A stretch of 64,000 bases of DNA, from assembly GCA_002104945.1 (NCBI GenBank), contig MCFH01000002.1:496001-560000 (forward strand). Direction: 5' to 3'. How positions within the stretch are numbered: position 1 is the stretch's first letter; every line of letters starts with the position of its first letter. This stretch comes from Piromyces finnis. Taxonomy: Eukaryota > Neocallimastigomycota > Neocallimastigomycetes > Neocallimastigales > Neocallimastigaceae. Positions 1-14,677 of the stretch are shown one piece after another. Both the position numbers and the translations under genes were made by a program. A model generated the notes under the pieces. That model ran no database searches, was not told the DNA's origin, and saw nothing but the letters and a program-made list of their open reading frames with translations.

Positions 1-63
1 TTTTTTATTACATGTATTATAATTTTAATTAAATTAATAATAAAGTTTAAAATATTTGATGCC

Positions 64-119
<56 letters not shown>

Positions 120-922
120 TACTATTGTAATTTTTTTTCAATTTATTGTACCTAATACACACAACAACCAAGTACATTTTACAATATTCCTATAAATTAA
201 GGAAAATTAGTTTTATTATTTATTATAAATATTTACTTTAAATAAACAATTATATTAAGGGTAGAAATTATCATTATTATTAAGCTGTTTGTATTTCGTT
301 ATATTTTTTTACATAAAGTAAATTTTAATGTAAAATACTAAAGATAAAAAAAAAAAAGGTGATTAAAAAGTTTTTACAAAAAAAAAAAAAATATATTGAA
401 TATTGACGAATTATCATCATCAAATAAAATTCATTCTACAATTCGATTAATATAAACATATATATATGTTAATTATACATTAATTAAATTAAATAAATTA
501 TTAATTATTATTCATTGAGAAATTATATATAGATAAAAAAATCATGTGTAAAAAGTGATAGAATATTAATCCTCATACAACAAAAATAAAATAAAAATTA
601 AAAAAAAAATAAAGTGGTCAAAAAAATAACCTATAATTTTTATTTTGAATGATATTATTATCAAATCTTAATTATAATAGTATGAAAAAAATAAGCTGAT
701 TAAATTCATTTAATAACTAATTAATACCATATTAAATAATAAATAATATAAATATAAAAATCATTAAAAAAAAAAATAAAATAAATAACCAAATAAATAA
801 ATTAATAAATTATTTATTTGTGAATTTGTCAATTATTCAATATCTCAGAATTATTTAATATATATTATTAGTTATAATTTAAAATTTAAAATAAAAATAA
901 AATAAAATAAAATAAAACAAAA
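1..922. other. A+T-rich upstream region
   Basis: No coding sequence is visible. The stretch is nearly pure A/T with a 51-base A run at 67-117 and several shorter runs. It presumably holds the promoter and 5' leader of the carrier gene that starts at 923; the A-rich leader just before the ATG (repeats of aaaat) is typical of this genome. No specific regulatory site can be named. Confidence 0.6.
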
Positions 923-2513
923 ATGAGCAACGAATTATCAAATTTACAAAATACTCTATCGGGTGCAGTTACTGGATTTTTAAGTGGTGTATTGACAGCA
1001 CCACTTGATGTATTAAAAATTAGAATGCAGGTAATTACAACATAATTTATATCAAAAAATTAGTAATTATTCATAAATGTATATAAAATGAATTATTTTA
1101 TTTTATTAATTTTAAAATTTTGATAAATTTTCATAATTTTTATTATTATATTAATAATATTAAATATCTGTAATTAGCTTCAAAAATCTACAAATGGAGG
1201 AGTATTAAAATATAATCACATACTGAAAAGTATAATAAGGATTTGTAGAGAAGAAGGAATTAAAGTAAGTAATCTTAAAAAATAATAATAAATAGCATTT
1301 ATTTTTGAACCTATTATTGATTTAATTTCTACATGAAATATATTTTAATTTAGGCTTTATGGAAAGGTAATATCGCAGCACAATATCTTTCAATATCATA
1401 CGGTGCTGTTCAATTCTATATATACGAGCAATCTATGAAGGGCTTTAATAAATTGGTATTTTTTTTCTATCTCGATAAATTAATTATTAATAAAATTTAA
1501 TTAATAAATTTGTAATAAATAAAATTTATTTTGAAATATATTATTTACTTTAATCAGAGAGATGAAAAGAAATATCCAATTCCATATGGAGTTCAAAATT
1601 TTGTTTCTGGTGCTATCTCAGGAGCTAATGCTGTTATAGCAACATATCGTAAATAGATTATGCATATATATATTTTTTCGAAAAAAAAATATTTAATTAA
1701 AATGAATATTTCTATATATTATTTCTACAGCATTTGATTTTTTAAGAACAAGATTCGCAACACAAGGAAATATTCATTTATACAGAAATATCCCACAAGC
1801 TACATATTTAGTAATTAAAAATGAAGGTATAAAATCCTTATACAAAGGTGTTGTACCATCAGTAGTATCTATCATACCATATATTGGTACTTCTTTCCAA
1901 ACACATTCAGTTGCACTGGATTATATTAATAGATTTACCGTAAGTAATTTATATCACGTTTTTAAATAAACATATATTTCTCTTTTAATATGATTTTTTT
2001 TTTCTAATTTAATAATAAATGATAAATTCAAATAATATTCGTTAAAATCAAGGATAAATACCCAAAAACTAAAAAATACTTAAATGACGGTACTAAAAAC
2101 TTTATAAGTGGTGGTGTAGCAGGTATATTAAGTAAATGTGTTACCATGCCTGTAAGTTTCATTATTTATAATAGTAAAAAAATAAAAAAAAAAAAAAACA
2201 TTTTATTTATTTTTTAATATATTTTTTATGAATATAGTTAGATAATATGAGAAAGGTTATGCAAGTTAATGGAGAAATAGCGAAACGTTATAAAGATGTA
2301 TATGCTATCGAAATTCAAGAAAATAATTCAACAAAATTCTTTTCTTGTATGAAAAATATGTATCATACAGAAGGTATTAAAGGATTTTATAAAGGAATTA
2401 AGCCATCACTAATAAAATCAACTTATGGTACAGCATTAACTTTCTTCTTACTTGGAGAATGTCATTCAGCATGTAGATGGTATAATAAACAAAAGAAACT
2501 TAAAGAAGAATAA
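923..2513 (+). CDS. TPC1: Mitochondrial carrier, thiamine pyrophosphate carrier type (TPC1/SLC25A19)
   Basis: Seven exons (923-1030, 1178-1264, 1354-1455, 1558-1648, 1731-1939, 2053-2151, 2238-2513) encode 323 residues, the normal size of an SLC25 carrier. Each of the three repeats carries the family signature P-x-[D/E]-x-x-[K/R]: PLDVLKIRMQ, PFDFLRTRF and PLDNMRKVMQ. The second and third signatures are created by splicing, which supports the exon joins. The segments WKGN...QYLSISYGAVQF and RTRFATQG closely resemble animal SLC25A19 and yeast Tpc1, so import of thiamine pyrophosphate across an organelle inner membrane is the likely role. Six transmembrane helices are expected for the family. 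In an anaerobic fungus the organelle would be the hydrogenosome (inference). Substrate assignment by resemblance only; other nucleotide-type carriers remain possible. It converges on the sugar-nucleotide transporter gene downstream. Confidence 0.85.
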
Positions 2514-3580
2514 TTTAATATTAATTGAAATTATATTTAAAATAATAACAATTATTTATTTTAATTTTATAAAGAAAAAAATTTAAAAGTATAATAAAAA
2601 ATTAAAAAAAAAAAAAAAAGAATAAAGCATAAAAAATACAGTTGGATAATTATAGATATTATATAGAATATTCCAATAAATATAAATATATAATGATATT
2701 AAATAGTGTAAAAATCTATTACTAAATAATACAATATTAATATTAATAATAGTTTTAATAATAAAAATGATTAAAAAAAAAAAAAAAGGTATTCTAAATA
2801 TATATAAATATAAATTGTTTTTTACAATATTACAATATAATTATGTTTATATTGGTGTTTTATCTAAGTCAAATTATATAATTTGGTTTAAATAGTAACC
2901 TTTTTTTTTTTTTCTAAACATTACTTATTGACCATTCATTTTAAAAATTAATTTTTCCCTTTTAGTCTATTCAATAACAATTTATTAAAAATTAAAGAAA
3001 TAAATTTTAAATAAATAGTTTATAATTTTTTAAGGAAAGACACTATTTTATAAACACGTTTAAAATTCAATCTAATAACAAAAAGAAAGAAAAAAAATTT
3101 CTATTGAATCTATTTCAATTTAGAAAAAAAAAAAAAAAAAAAGGAAAGAAAACTATAAATTATATCTATTTTTATTATTTTTATTACTTTTTTATTTATT
3201 TTATTGTAATTTAAATGCATTACTATAACGTAATTCAATATTCAGTAAAAATTATTATGTTTGTCAATAATCATTACTAATATTGATAATAAATTTTATA
3301 AAAACTTCAAAAAAAGTCTTTTCTATTTCTTAAAATATTAATAAACTTCAAATAATACAATTAAATATTATATCGGTTTATAATGTTTATATCTACTTAA
3401 ATATCTATCTTAATATTGTTATTGTTATTGTTATTATTGTTATTATTATTATTTTTTACTGTTATTATTATTATTATTATTAATTATAATTAATATAAAA
3501 AATTATTTTTATTTTATAATTATTATTAATTAAATAATGTATAATTATACATACTAAATACATTATTTAACTATAAGAAA
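2514..3580. other. Convergent intergenic spacer
   Basis: Space between two facing genes, so it holds both 3' ends. Only A/T-rich sequence with poly-A and poly-T runs is seen, plus a degenerate TTG/TTA triplet run at about 3415-3480. No gene recognised. Confidence 0.6.
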
Positions 3581-4737
3581 TTATACACTAACACTATCGA
3601 TTTCTTTTAACTCTAGTTGACTAAATTCAATTTCTTCTTCTACATTTTGTTCCTCAAGCATTGTGTAAGATGTTTCATTTTCTTGTTTAACTGGTTTACC
3701 ATAGAGATAAGTAGCATACATTACCATTGTACAACCAATAATGAAAATTAATGTAATATTGAAATCGAAAGCAAAGAATGAAATTGTACAAGATAAGATA
3801 ATTGAAATAGAAGTAGCAAAACCCTTTAAAATATTATCAGCATATTTTACAACAACAGCGACTAATATACCACCAAATGCTTGGAATAAAATAGCTAATA
3901 CTGTCCAACGAGTGTATCCACCAAAGAAACCTTTTTCTTTAACAATTTCACCATCCATAAGTAATACACCAATAAAATAACCTGGAATAATTGAGAAGAG
4001 TGAAAGTTGAACATTTCTTGCCCAAAGAGTAACCTTACTTTTTTTAAGAATTTTTTCAAAGTATACACCAGCAATACCAGAGAGTACACAAGCAGTAATA
4101 ACAGAAATAAGACCAAGGATTTTATCACCCATTGCATTATCACTATTCTTACTTCCACTATCACCTGTTGGGAATTGAACTAATGCAATACCAATAGCTA
4201 ATAAACAAATTGATACCCATTGATGTTTAAATAAAGTACGTTTTAAAATAATAACTGAGAAAATAGCAGTGGTAATAATTTTCATTTGATATGTAACTTG
4301 ATATGTAGCTGCGTCTAATTTTGATGCGGAGAAATATTGAAGATTGTTTTGAATAAGATAAAGAACAGCAGGAACCATTACCTTAATACAATCTGATTCT
4401 TTTCCAAAAAGTTCATTTAAAAGCATCTTGAATGAATATCTTTCTGGTGGTTTTACTTCTCTAGTACGTTGAATAACATGAAACAACATTGAAGTAAAAA
4501 ACTTTAAGCATTCTGAACATACTACAGCTGTTGAAGAAAGATATTTATCTGGAAGTGTTTTTGAATAACGCAAAATTAATGCTAAAAAACTATTTTGGAA
4601 GACTAAAACAAATAAACTGACCCACTTTAAATTTACTTATTTACATTTAAAAAAAAATATTTAAAAATAAAATTAATTTTTGAAATTTAAATTATAGATT
4701 TATCTTATATATAAATCTTTCTTTATTTACCTGCCAT
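3581..4737 (-). CDS. UDP-sugar transporter, SLC35A family (UDP-galactose / UDP-GlcNAc type)
   Basis: Two exons: a 7-nt first exon (4737-4731, ATGGCAG) and 4635-3581, joined across a GT-AG intron, giving 353 residues. The spliced N-terminus MAVNLKWVSLFVLVFQNS runs into LRYSKT, the conserved first membrane helix of nucleotide-sugar transporters, which is why this start was preferred to any inside exon 2. About ten hydrophobic helices follow, with family features such as YLIQNNLQYFSASKLDAATYQV and TAIFSVIILKR. The tail after residue 310 is acidic and soluble. The protein should exchange UDP-sugar for UMP across the Golgi or ER membrane to feed glycosylation and cell-wall polymers. The exact sugar cannot be read from sequence. 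A short start exon like this is easily missed by automatic annotation. Confidence 0.87.
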
Positions 4738-4915
4738 GGTATAACTATTTATATTATATTTCTATTAAAAAAAGTTTATATTATTTAATAGATATTCATA
4801 AAATGTTTTTTTTATTTTATCTATTTTTTTTATTATTTTTTTTGTGTTTTTTTTTTTTTTTGTTTTTTTTTTTTAATAAAAAAAAAAGAAAAAAAAATTA
4901 AATTATATATTATAT
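4738..4915. other. Promoter-side spacer next to the retroelement
   Basis: Upstream flank of the sugar transporter gene, 178 bp of poly-T/poly-A rich DNA. The LTR element inserted here, only about 180 bp upstream of that gene's start codon, and so replaces its distal promoter. Confidence 0.5.
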
Positions 4916-5132
4916 TATTAAGAGTTGTTTAATTTAGGTTTATAATTATGTCAACTTTATTAATATATTTTATGATAAAGAACTACTTGCGTTACATTCT
5001 TCTCAAACTACATGTATTTATACATTTACATTGTGGCTTAAACATATAATTAAATACAATATATACAAATACGTTTTAATACATTTCAATACATTTGAAT
5101 ACATGTGACATAACGTTTCACATATTCTAACA
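4916..5132 (-). repeat. 3' LTR of the copia-type element (element sense is -)
   Basis: 217-bp direct repeat, matching 9383-9599 at every base I compared by eye. In element sense it starts TGTTAG and ends ...ACTCTTAATA. The start is canonical; the end is TA rather than CA. An internal TGTT...AACA pair (5132 back to 4926) would fit the canonical rule, but the next 10 bases are also shared by both copies, so they are counted as LTR. Confidence 0.88.
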
Positions 5133-5150
5133 TTCCCCCTCAAACCTAAT
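5133..5150 (-). other. Polypurine tract of the LTR element
   Basis: On the - strand the sequence reads ...AGGTTTGAGGGGGAA immediately before the TGTTAG start of the LTR. G-rich purine tracts in this place prime plus-strand DNA synthesis in copia elements. It is conspicuous in a genome with so little G+C. Confidence 0.75.
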
Positions 5151-5464
5151 TTTCTACTAAGTAAAATTTGGTTTGCTGGTGAATATGTGCATTTTATTAT
5201 TTCTAAACTATTAACTATAAACTAAATCTAATGTTTAAAATTTTTATATTTCATTAACTGGAATTTAAAATATTTCACAAATATTATTCACTAATTGCTT
5301 TAAAGAATTTAAATATTACCCTATAACTTCGTTTTTATGGATAAACTGAAAACCTTTGTATAATTGGGTAGTATTAAAGTTTAAAATTTGGATTGGATAT
5401 TCATAAATTGTTATACCATCCATTAAGGATTGAAAACCCTTCCGGTTTTACATTATCCTATAAA

Positions 5465-5738
5465 CTATATTGGTAATCTCTCTGAGATTTACACAGAATT
5501 ATAGACAACACATGGTTTATCTCTTTGATTTTACGTCCTTATGACAACGCATGGTTTACCTCTTTGGTTTTACGTTTTCTTAACAACTCATGGTTAACCT
5601 TTGATTTTACGTCCTTATGACAACACATATGGATAACTCTTTTTGGTTTTACGTTCTCTTAACAACCTATGGTTAATCTTCTTGGTTTTACGTTCTTCGG
5701 ACAACCTATGGATAACTCTCTGGTTTTATGTCCTTATA
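5465..5738 (-). repeat. Tandem repeat of about 38-40 bp, about seven copies, inside the element
   Basis: The + strand shows a repeated pattern 'acaac.catggttaacctctttggttttacgt', for example from 5504, 5543, 5582, 5622, 5660 and 5700, each with small changes. It lies between the RNase H remnant and the 3' LTR. The copies do not keep one reading frame, so this is probably a non-coding array. Confidence 0.75.
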
Positions 5739-6544
5739 ATTACAATTTTCTTTAGAATATTAGCATAATTGTATTTCAATCTATTTGTAAATACTAATTA
5801 ATAATGGTAAAATTTTAATTAAATCCTTAATAGTTATTTAGTATATGTATATTGAATTTTAACATTTTCTTTTAGGTGTTTTTCCTTCCTTTTATGCCTT
5901 TTGTATTGATTAATTATTCTTATAATATTTAAGAATATTTTACTTTGTATTTGAAATTTTGTTCTTTTCATTTTTACATATTGAATCTTATAAATTTTTA
6001 CAATTTGAATTTCAATTCATTCTATTTATTAAGCCTTAGTTTCTATGCAATGTTTTAGTTATTTCCAATGTTTAACTAGAAACAAAAATTATTATCTTGA
6101 ATTTTAAATTTTGTATATTCACTACTTCCCCCTCAAATCTAGATGTTTAGTAATAAATACTTAGATTTGAAAAAGAGAAATTTAAATTTTATAAAATTTC
6201 ATTCATTTTGCATCAAATTTTCATAATAATGAATAATTTTCCATAACATATACGATAAGTATTAATACCTATATAAATAATAAATAACATATTCTAATGT
6301 TTTCATTCATTTTTCTCAATTGCTTATCCTTTAAAATATAGTGAAATAATATTTTCATGATAATATATTTTAATGTAGTGATAATCATAGAATATCAAAC
6401 TAATGAATAAAATATTCCTCAATTATGTATTTCTTTACTTCAAATTAAAATAAGTAGATATACCAGTAAAATTATAACAAGTTAATATTGTAAGATAATG
6501 ACATTTAAAATATCGATTGTTGAAGAGAATAAAGTTCTTCTAAA

Positions 6545-6660
6545 TTATATCGAAGTCGGCTCGGTTAATTAGAATGTCAGCTAATTGGTCGGCGATCACT
6601 CACTACGTTGAAAGTGGCGATTTATATATGAGGTTACTAAATCACCGTAAATTATATTTT
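6545..6660 (-). pseudogene. Remnant of copia reverse transcriptase-RNase H C-terminus
   Basis: The - strand translation from 6660 gives K-Y-N-L-R, then 18 codons with three stops, then DQLADIL at 6590-6570, followed by several residues before another stop. Copia RNase H domains carry KH[I/L][D/N][I/V]R, then about 20 residues, then [D/E]QLADILTK, so order and spacing fit. Stops in frame show that it is dead. It fixes the element's sense and its copia affiliation. Upstream sequence (to about 6800) has only weak likeness to the same domain. Confidence 0.65.
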
Positions 6661-6820
6661 AAAACGGCGTCACAACATTCTTGAATGTTGGTAATAAATA
6701 AATATGATGAATCAATGTCATCTAAATCTAAGGAGCCCTTACTATGAAGGTGCTACATTGTTATTGATGGGACCAAATTAAATATATATAGGTCTAAAAC
6801 CATCATTAATAATTATCTAT

Positions 6821-6947
6821 GAATATAACTCATTTCACGCTAAGTTAAATCATGATAAGTTGATAAAATATTATTGAATATACCCATTTCACGCTAGGTT
6901 ATTCAAAGTATATATATATGTAGAATATGCTCATTTCACGCTAAGCA
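6821..6947. repeat. Three dispersed copies of a 25-bp motif
   Basis: The motif 'GAATATnnYCATTTCACGCTA' occurs at about 6821, 6876 and 6923, spaced roughly 50 bp apart with unrelated A/T-rich sequence between. It sits inside the retroelement. No function is known to me. Confidence 0.6.
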
Positions 6948-7696
6948 TTTCTAACTTTAATAAATTACCTCATTTGAAATATTTGCTATGTATATTAGCA
7001 ATAACAGCCTACGGGATGAGCATTTGACCAGTAATATATTTGCTTTATAGGTAGCAATAATTTAAATAATGCTTTTGAGGCTAAATATTATCTTAAAGTA
7101 TTGTTATAATGATTTAATTCAAAGAGTAGTATACTGGATTAAATTATATAATACTGATTTGAGTGAAATTATCATAAAGAAATTGATTGACATTTTCACA
7201 AGGATAGTTTCAATGTTCATTGCATAATTTCATTACAATAGGGTATTTTATACAAACTTATCAAATAATGTTTAATTATTCTAATTCATGTTTCTAATTG
7301 TATAAATTTTATGTATTTTCTTTATGTTCTATCTTTCCTCTATGGCGGAAAGAATATTTTCTCATTAAAATAGTAGTAGTTAAAGTATTTGAATATTTCA
7401 CAAACAATTTATTTACTTGAAATAAATATGTATGCTATGCTTTCAATAACAATAATGCTATTTTATGAATGTTAATAAAACTAGTTCTTTTGAAAATAAG
7501 ATGAAATATTGGTAAATATATGTAATTATGTGTTCATGAATATTTGTGAATGGATATTTTAATAACTGGATATATGGATATTTAATGTTATTGTATGTAA
7601 ATTGACATAATGAGTAGATCAATATCAAGTTGAATAATCTTCATGCTATATAATAAACTTTATATCTTCCTAAATTATATTTTAACTATTTTCTTG

Positions 7697-8475
7697 TCAG
7701 AAGTGAGTTCTTTGACAAATAAATTTAACAACATCTATATATGGTCTTAATAGTTCTGGAACAATTAAAACATTTTCGGTTTGATAGTTTTCGAGAGTAC
7801 AGCAAAAGGTACGTCCGTTAGCACAAAGAGTACCGTTTAATAAGTGAACGTAGTTCTTAACATGGGAGTTCATCTTCTTAACACCAAACATGTTACCTAA
7901 GTTTCTAGATTGGTAATCAGTATAGTTACGACAACTATCTAATTCCTTGTATTCAGGTTGGAATGGAAAATAAGCTTAAAGATCGTGTTTCTTAGTAGCA
8001 GCATTGTTTATGACATCAGAAACAATGGCAATAACGTGATATGGAAGTTTAAGAGATTGGTAGAAATCTTCAGTAGTACTAATTAATTGTTCTAATTCTT
8101 CCCAGCTCTTTTCTGATTGACAAAAATGGATTGCTCAATCTTTTCGAATTAGTTAATGCTGGAAAAGACCCTAAGTATTTTTGCTGTGAGCACCAGCTTT
8201 CTTTTTGAAACAAATTGAATAACTAGTATCTCTGACTAATAATTACTTTTCTGGTTCACTGAACCATTTACCACCATAGAAAGTACTGATTGGTTGTTCA
8301 CTAACATTTTGGTTCTGGATCATCATTAACTTTAGAAACCATGTATAATTCTTCATCAATATCAGATAATTGAGCTGTCTTGGTCATAACATCACTCTTC
8401 ATAAGGAGTGGAATTAGAATCTTTCTGTAACCACGCTTCTTAAGGAAATATAAACCATATAGGATTTCTAATTTC
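7697..8475 (-). pseudogene. Seryl-tRNA synthetase pseudogene (C-terminal two-thirds), inside the LTR element
   Basis: Translating the - strand from 8475 gives, across several frame changes and stops, pieces characteristic of the cytosolic eukaryotic seryl-tRNA synthetase catalytic domain in order: GLYFLKKRGY, KSDVMTKTAQLSDIDEELY, SEQPIS, an EKAGAH-type motif-2 region, EDFYQSLKLPYHVIAIVS, then GVKKMNSHVKNYVHLLNGTL and LENYQTEN. The N-terminal tRNA-binding coiled coil is absent. No intron-like gaps are seen, so it looks like a copied, spliced transcript. Only the last 64 codons are still an open frame (7891-7697). It has the same sense as the retroelement, which suits capture through RNA. It cannot make a working enzyme. 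Confidence 0.85.
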
Positions 8476-9382
8476 ATCAGTGTTAAGATCCTTATCGGAG
8501 ATATTACATATTACAATTTTCAATATATATCATAATTGATAAATACTAATTTTCATAATTGTGTTCTCATATCCTTTCTTTAGATAATGGATGTAGAGAT
8601 CTTTATAAAATTTTGCTTTATTATAGAATTAATATGGAATGCTAGGAAATATTCTTTTTGTTACATAAATTTTAAAATTATCCTGATAAATAATCTAAGC
8701 TTAAGGAACTTATTTATTCAAATTTCACATATTATATTCTTAATATTAATACTACTATATCATATCTTCTTGAGAATAGAAGTTTTGTTACTATTGATAT
8801 TATGTCTATATTCAAGGAATATTAAATTTACTGAAAGCTTTTTGTAGTTTACTATTGACGATTTGTTTTAAGCTACAAAGTTATCAAATCAATATAGTGA
8901 TATAGGTATTGTTCCTTGGGGGTTTAAGCTATTTATTTATATTTAATTTGATTTGTATATTTTCTGAGTTTATTGAATTCAAAATAATTTAAATTTTAAT
9001 AATTTACTAGTTTTTCGGAAATTTAATGTTTGAATTCTATCATTGTAGATTAACTTATATCATATTAGAAAATATACTACTTTCTATGTTTTATTTATCA
9101 GATTGATTATTTCCTTATTTTCTATATTAAGTTACTTCGAATCTTTTATTTATGGCGAAAATAATATTTCAATCTTAAAATTTTGAAATCTCAAATTTTA
9201 GATCTCAAGATAATTTTATCAAACATAGAAAATTTCAGATTAAATAATTTAGTTCTGATAGTTAGAATTTCCTACAGTTTTCTTCTATGACAAAATGTCA
9301 TATCCGGCGGTTTGATTCATCTTTCAGAGAATCATTTGAGAATTAATGAGATTCTCTCTTGAGAGTCTTGAGACTCTTAATC

Positions 9383-9599
9383 TATTAAGAGTTGTTTAAT
9401 TTAGGTTTATAATTATGTCAACTTTATTAATATATTTTATGATAAAGAACTACTTGCGTTACATTCTTCTCAAACTACATGTATTTATACATTTACATTG
9501 TGGCTTAAACATATAATTAAATACAATATATACAAATACGTTTTAATACATTTCAATACATTTGAATACATGTGACATAACGTTTCACATATTCTAACA
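9383..9599 (-). repeat. 5' LTR of the copia-type element (element sense is -)
   Basis: Second copy of the 217-bp direct repeat, at a constant offset of 4467 bp from the first and apparently identical to it. Just inside it, at 9355-9382, lies a short inverted repeat (AGAGTCT-TG-AGACTCT), where the primer-binding site and packaging signals would be expected; no tRNA match could be confirmed by eye. Confidence 0.88.
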
Positions 9600-9604
9600 T
9601 ATAT

Positions 9605-10928
9605 ATTCATTATAGAAAAATGAATATATGAATATTGTATTCGACACGTGATTTGTATTTTGATCTAAAACGTATATAAATGTATAAATTGACTTTTTAT
9701 ACATTTATAATTTTTTAAATTAAAAAAAAAATTATTTTAGAAATTCTAAAATATGAAGAATAATGCTTTTTATAATTAGAAAGATAATTGATAATTTTTA
9801 TATAAATATAATATACATATATACGCTAGCATATTTTTTATAAATTATATATAGAAAGCATTTATAATTTATTGATATATAGAAAAGCATTTATATCTAT
9901 CACATCACATAACATTAACACAATTTAAAGAAATTCTATAACATAAATTCTATTTAGATTTTTTATTTAATTTTTAATCAATGATATAATGATAATGAAA
10001 TATGCAAGTTTTATTATTTTACAATAACAACAGATACTTAATTTCATTTAAAAATAAAAGTTGTATATTTAATTATGATTTTATTTTTTATTGAATGCTT
10101 TTAATTTAAAAGATATTATTAATAATAATTTTTATTATACTTGGGTTAGGAAATAATATAATGTTTAGTTGAAAATCTCTATAAAATCAGCCATATGTTA
10201 AAGCGATGTTTTAAATTTTAAATTAAAAAATTAGGTTTTTTCGTGGCTTGAAAAAAGTATATTAATATCACTTAAAAAATTAAAATTTTAATTTTTAAGT
10301 GATATTATACATATGTAGTTAATTAATTTAATATAACTTTATTTTTTTGTGTAATATATATAAAACTATAATATTTCTTTTGGTAATCTTAATACATAAT
10401 ATAATGTAATTAATAATATATAATAATAAAATCATAAAAATTCATTCGTTAGAATAAACGTTTTATATAAAATAACAATATAAAAAAAATATTATATATA
10501 TAATCATTTTATTAAATAATAAAACTTTTGAAAGTTTTAAAATTATTGTAAATTTTTAATATTCGAGGTTTTTTTTTATTTTCTCCTTTTTTTTCTTTAT
10601 ATTTTTATTAAAAAGAAAAAGTGGGAAATAATTAGTTTTTTTTTTTTTAATCATAATAACTAATCGACCTTAAAAAAAAACTCTTTTAATTCAATAAATT
10701 CAAAAAAAAAAAAAAACTTTATAAAATAAATTACCAATAATTTTTTACAAGAATTATAAAAGTATTATAATTTTTCATATTACGAAATAAAAATCTTTTC
10801 ACTTTTGTAAAAATATTACCTAAATTTTATAAAAAATTAAATATAAGATATTTAATCCTAATATAATATATAGTTTAATTAATATAGTATTTATCATTCA
10901 GATAAAAGTATAATAATTACAATAAATT
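9605..10928. other. Intergenic region upstream of the TYSND1-type gene
   Basis: About 1.3 kb of A/T-rich DNA with no supported gene. It contains a near-perfect inverted repeat at about 10260-10302 (atcacttaaaaaattaaaa / ttttaatttttaagtgat), which could form a hairpin. The 3' part presumably contains the promoter of the gene at 10929. Confidence 0.55.
10259..10303. repeat. Inverted repeat, about 20-bp arms
   Basis: The arms TATCACTTAAAAAATTAAA and TTTAATTTTTAAGTGATA face each other with almost no spacer. It stands alone in intergenic DNA. It could be a small palindromic element or a transcription end for an unseen transcript; nothing else supports either. Confidence 0.6.

Positions 10929-14677
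<3,749 letters not shown>

Larger units (their letters stand above)
4916..9599 (-). mobile_element. LTR retroelement, Ty1/copia type, decayed or non-autonomous, carrying a host gene fragment
   Basis: Two direct repeats of 217 bp (4916-5132 and 9383-9599) bound a 4.25 kb interior. Read on the - strand each LTR begins TGTTAGAATATGTG, preceded at the downstream end by a purine tract GAGGGGGAA (5133-5141), the usual layout of a Ty1/copia polypurine tract and LTR start. A copia RNase H remnant lies at 6545-6660. No intact gag-pol frame exists. The interior also holds a seryl-tRNA synthetase pseudogene in element sense and a set of 38-40 bp tandem repeats. A possible 5-bp target duplication TATAT flanks it (4911-4915, 9600-9604), but this is weak in such A/T-rich DNA. 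The A+T content of the interior is a little lower than its surroundings. Because the LTRs match but the genes are ruined, it probably moved using another element's enzymes. Confidence 0.85.

Noticed and set aside
6540-6690. A tRNA or structural RNA in this G+C-richer patch
   Set aside because: No cloverleaf could be folded by eye, and the - strand translation matches copia RNase H instead.
8587-8847. An 86-codon hydrophobic frame inside the retroelement, antisense to it
   Set aside because: Low-complexity Ile/Leu/Phe composition is expected from A/T-rich DNA; no family match and wrong strand for the element.
4911-9604. TATAT as a firm target-site duplication
   Set aside because: Present on both sides, but any 5-bp TA string has a high chance of recurring here; kept only as a possibility.
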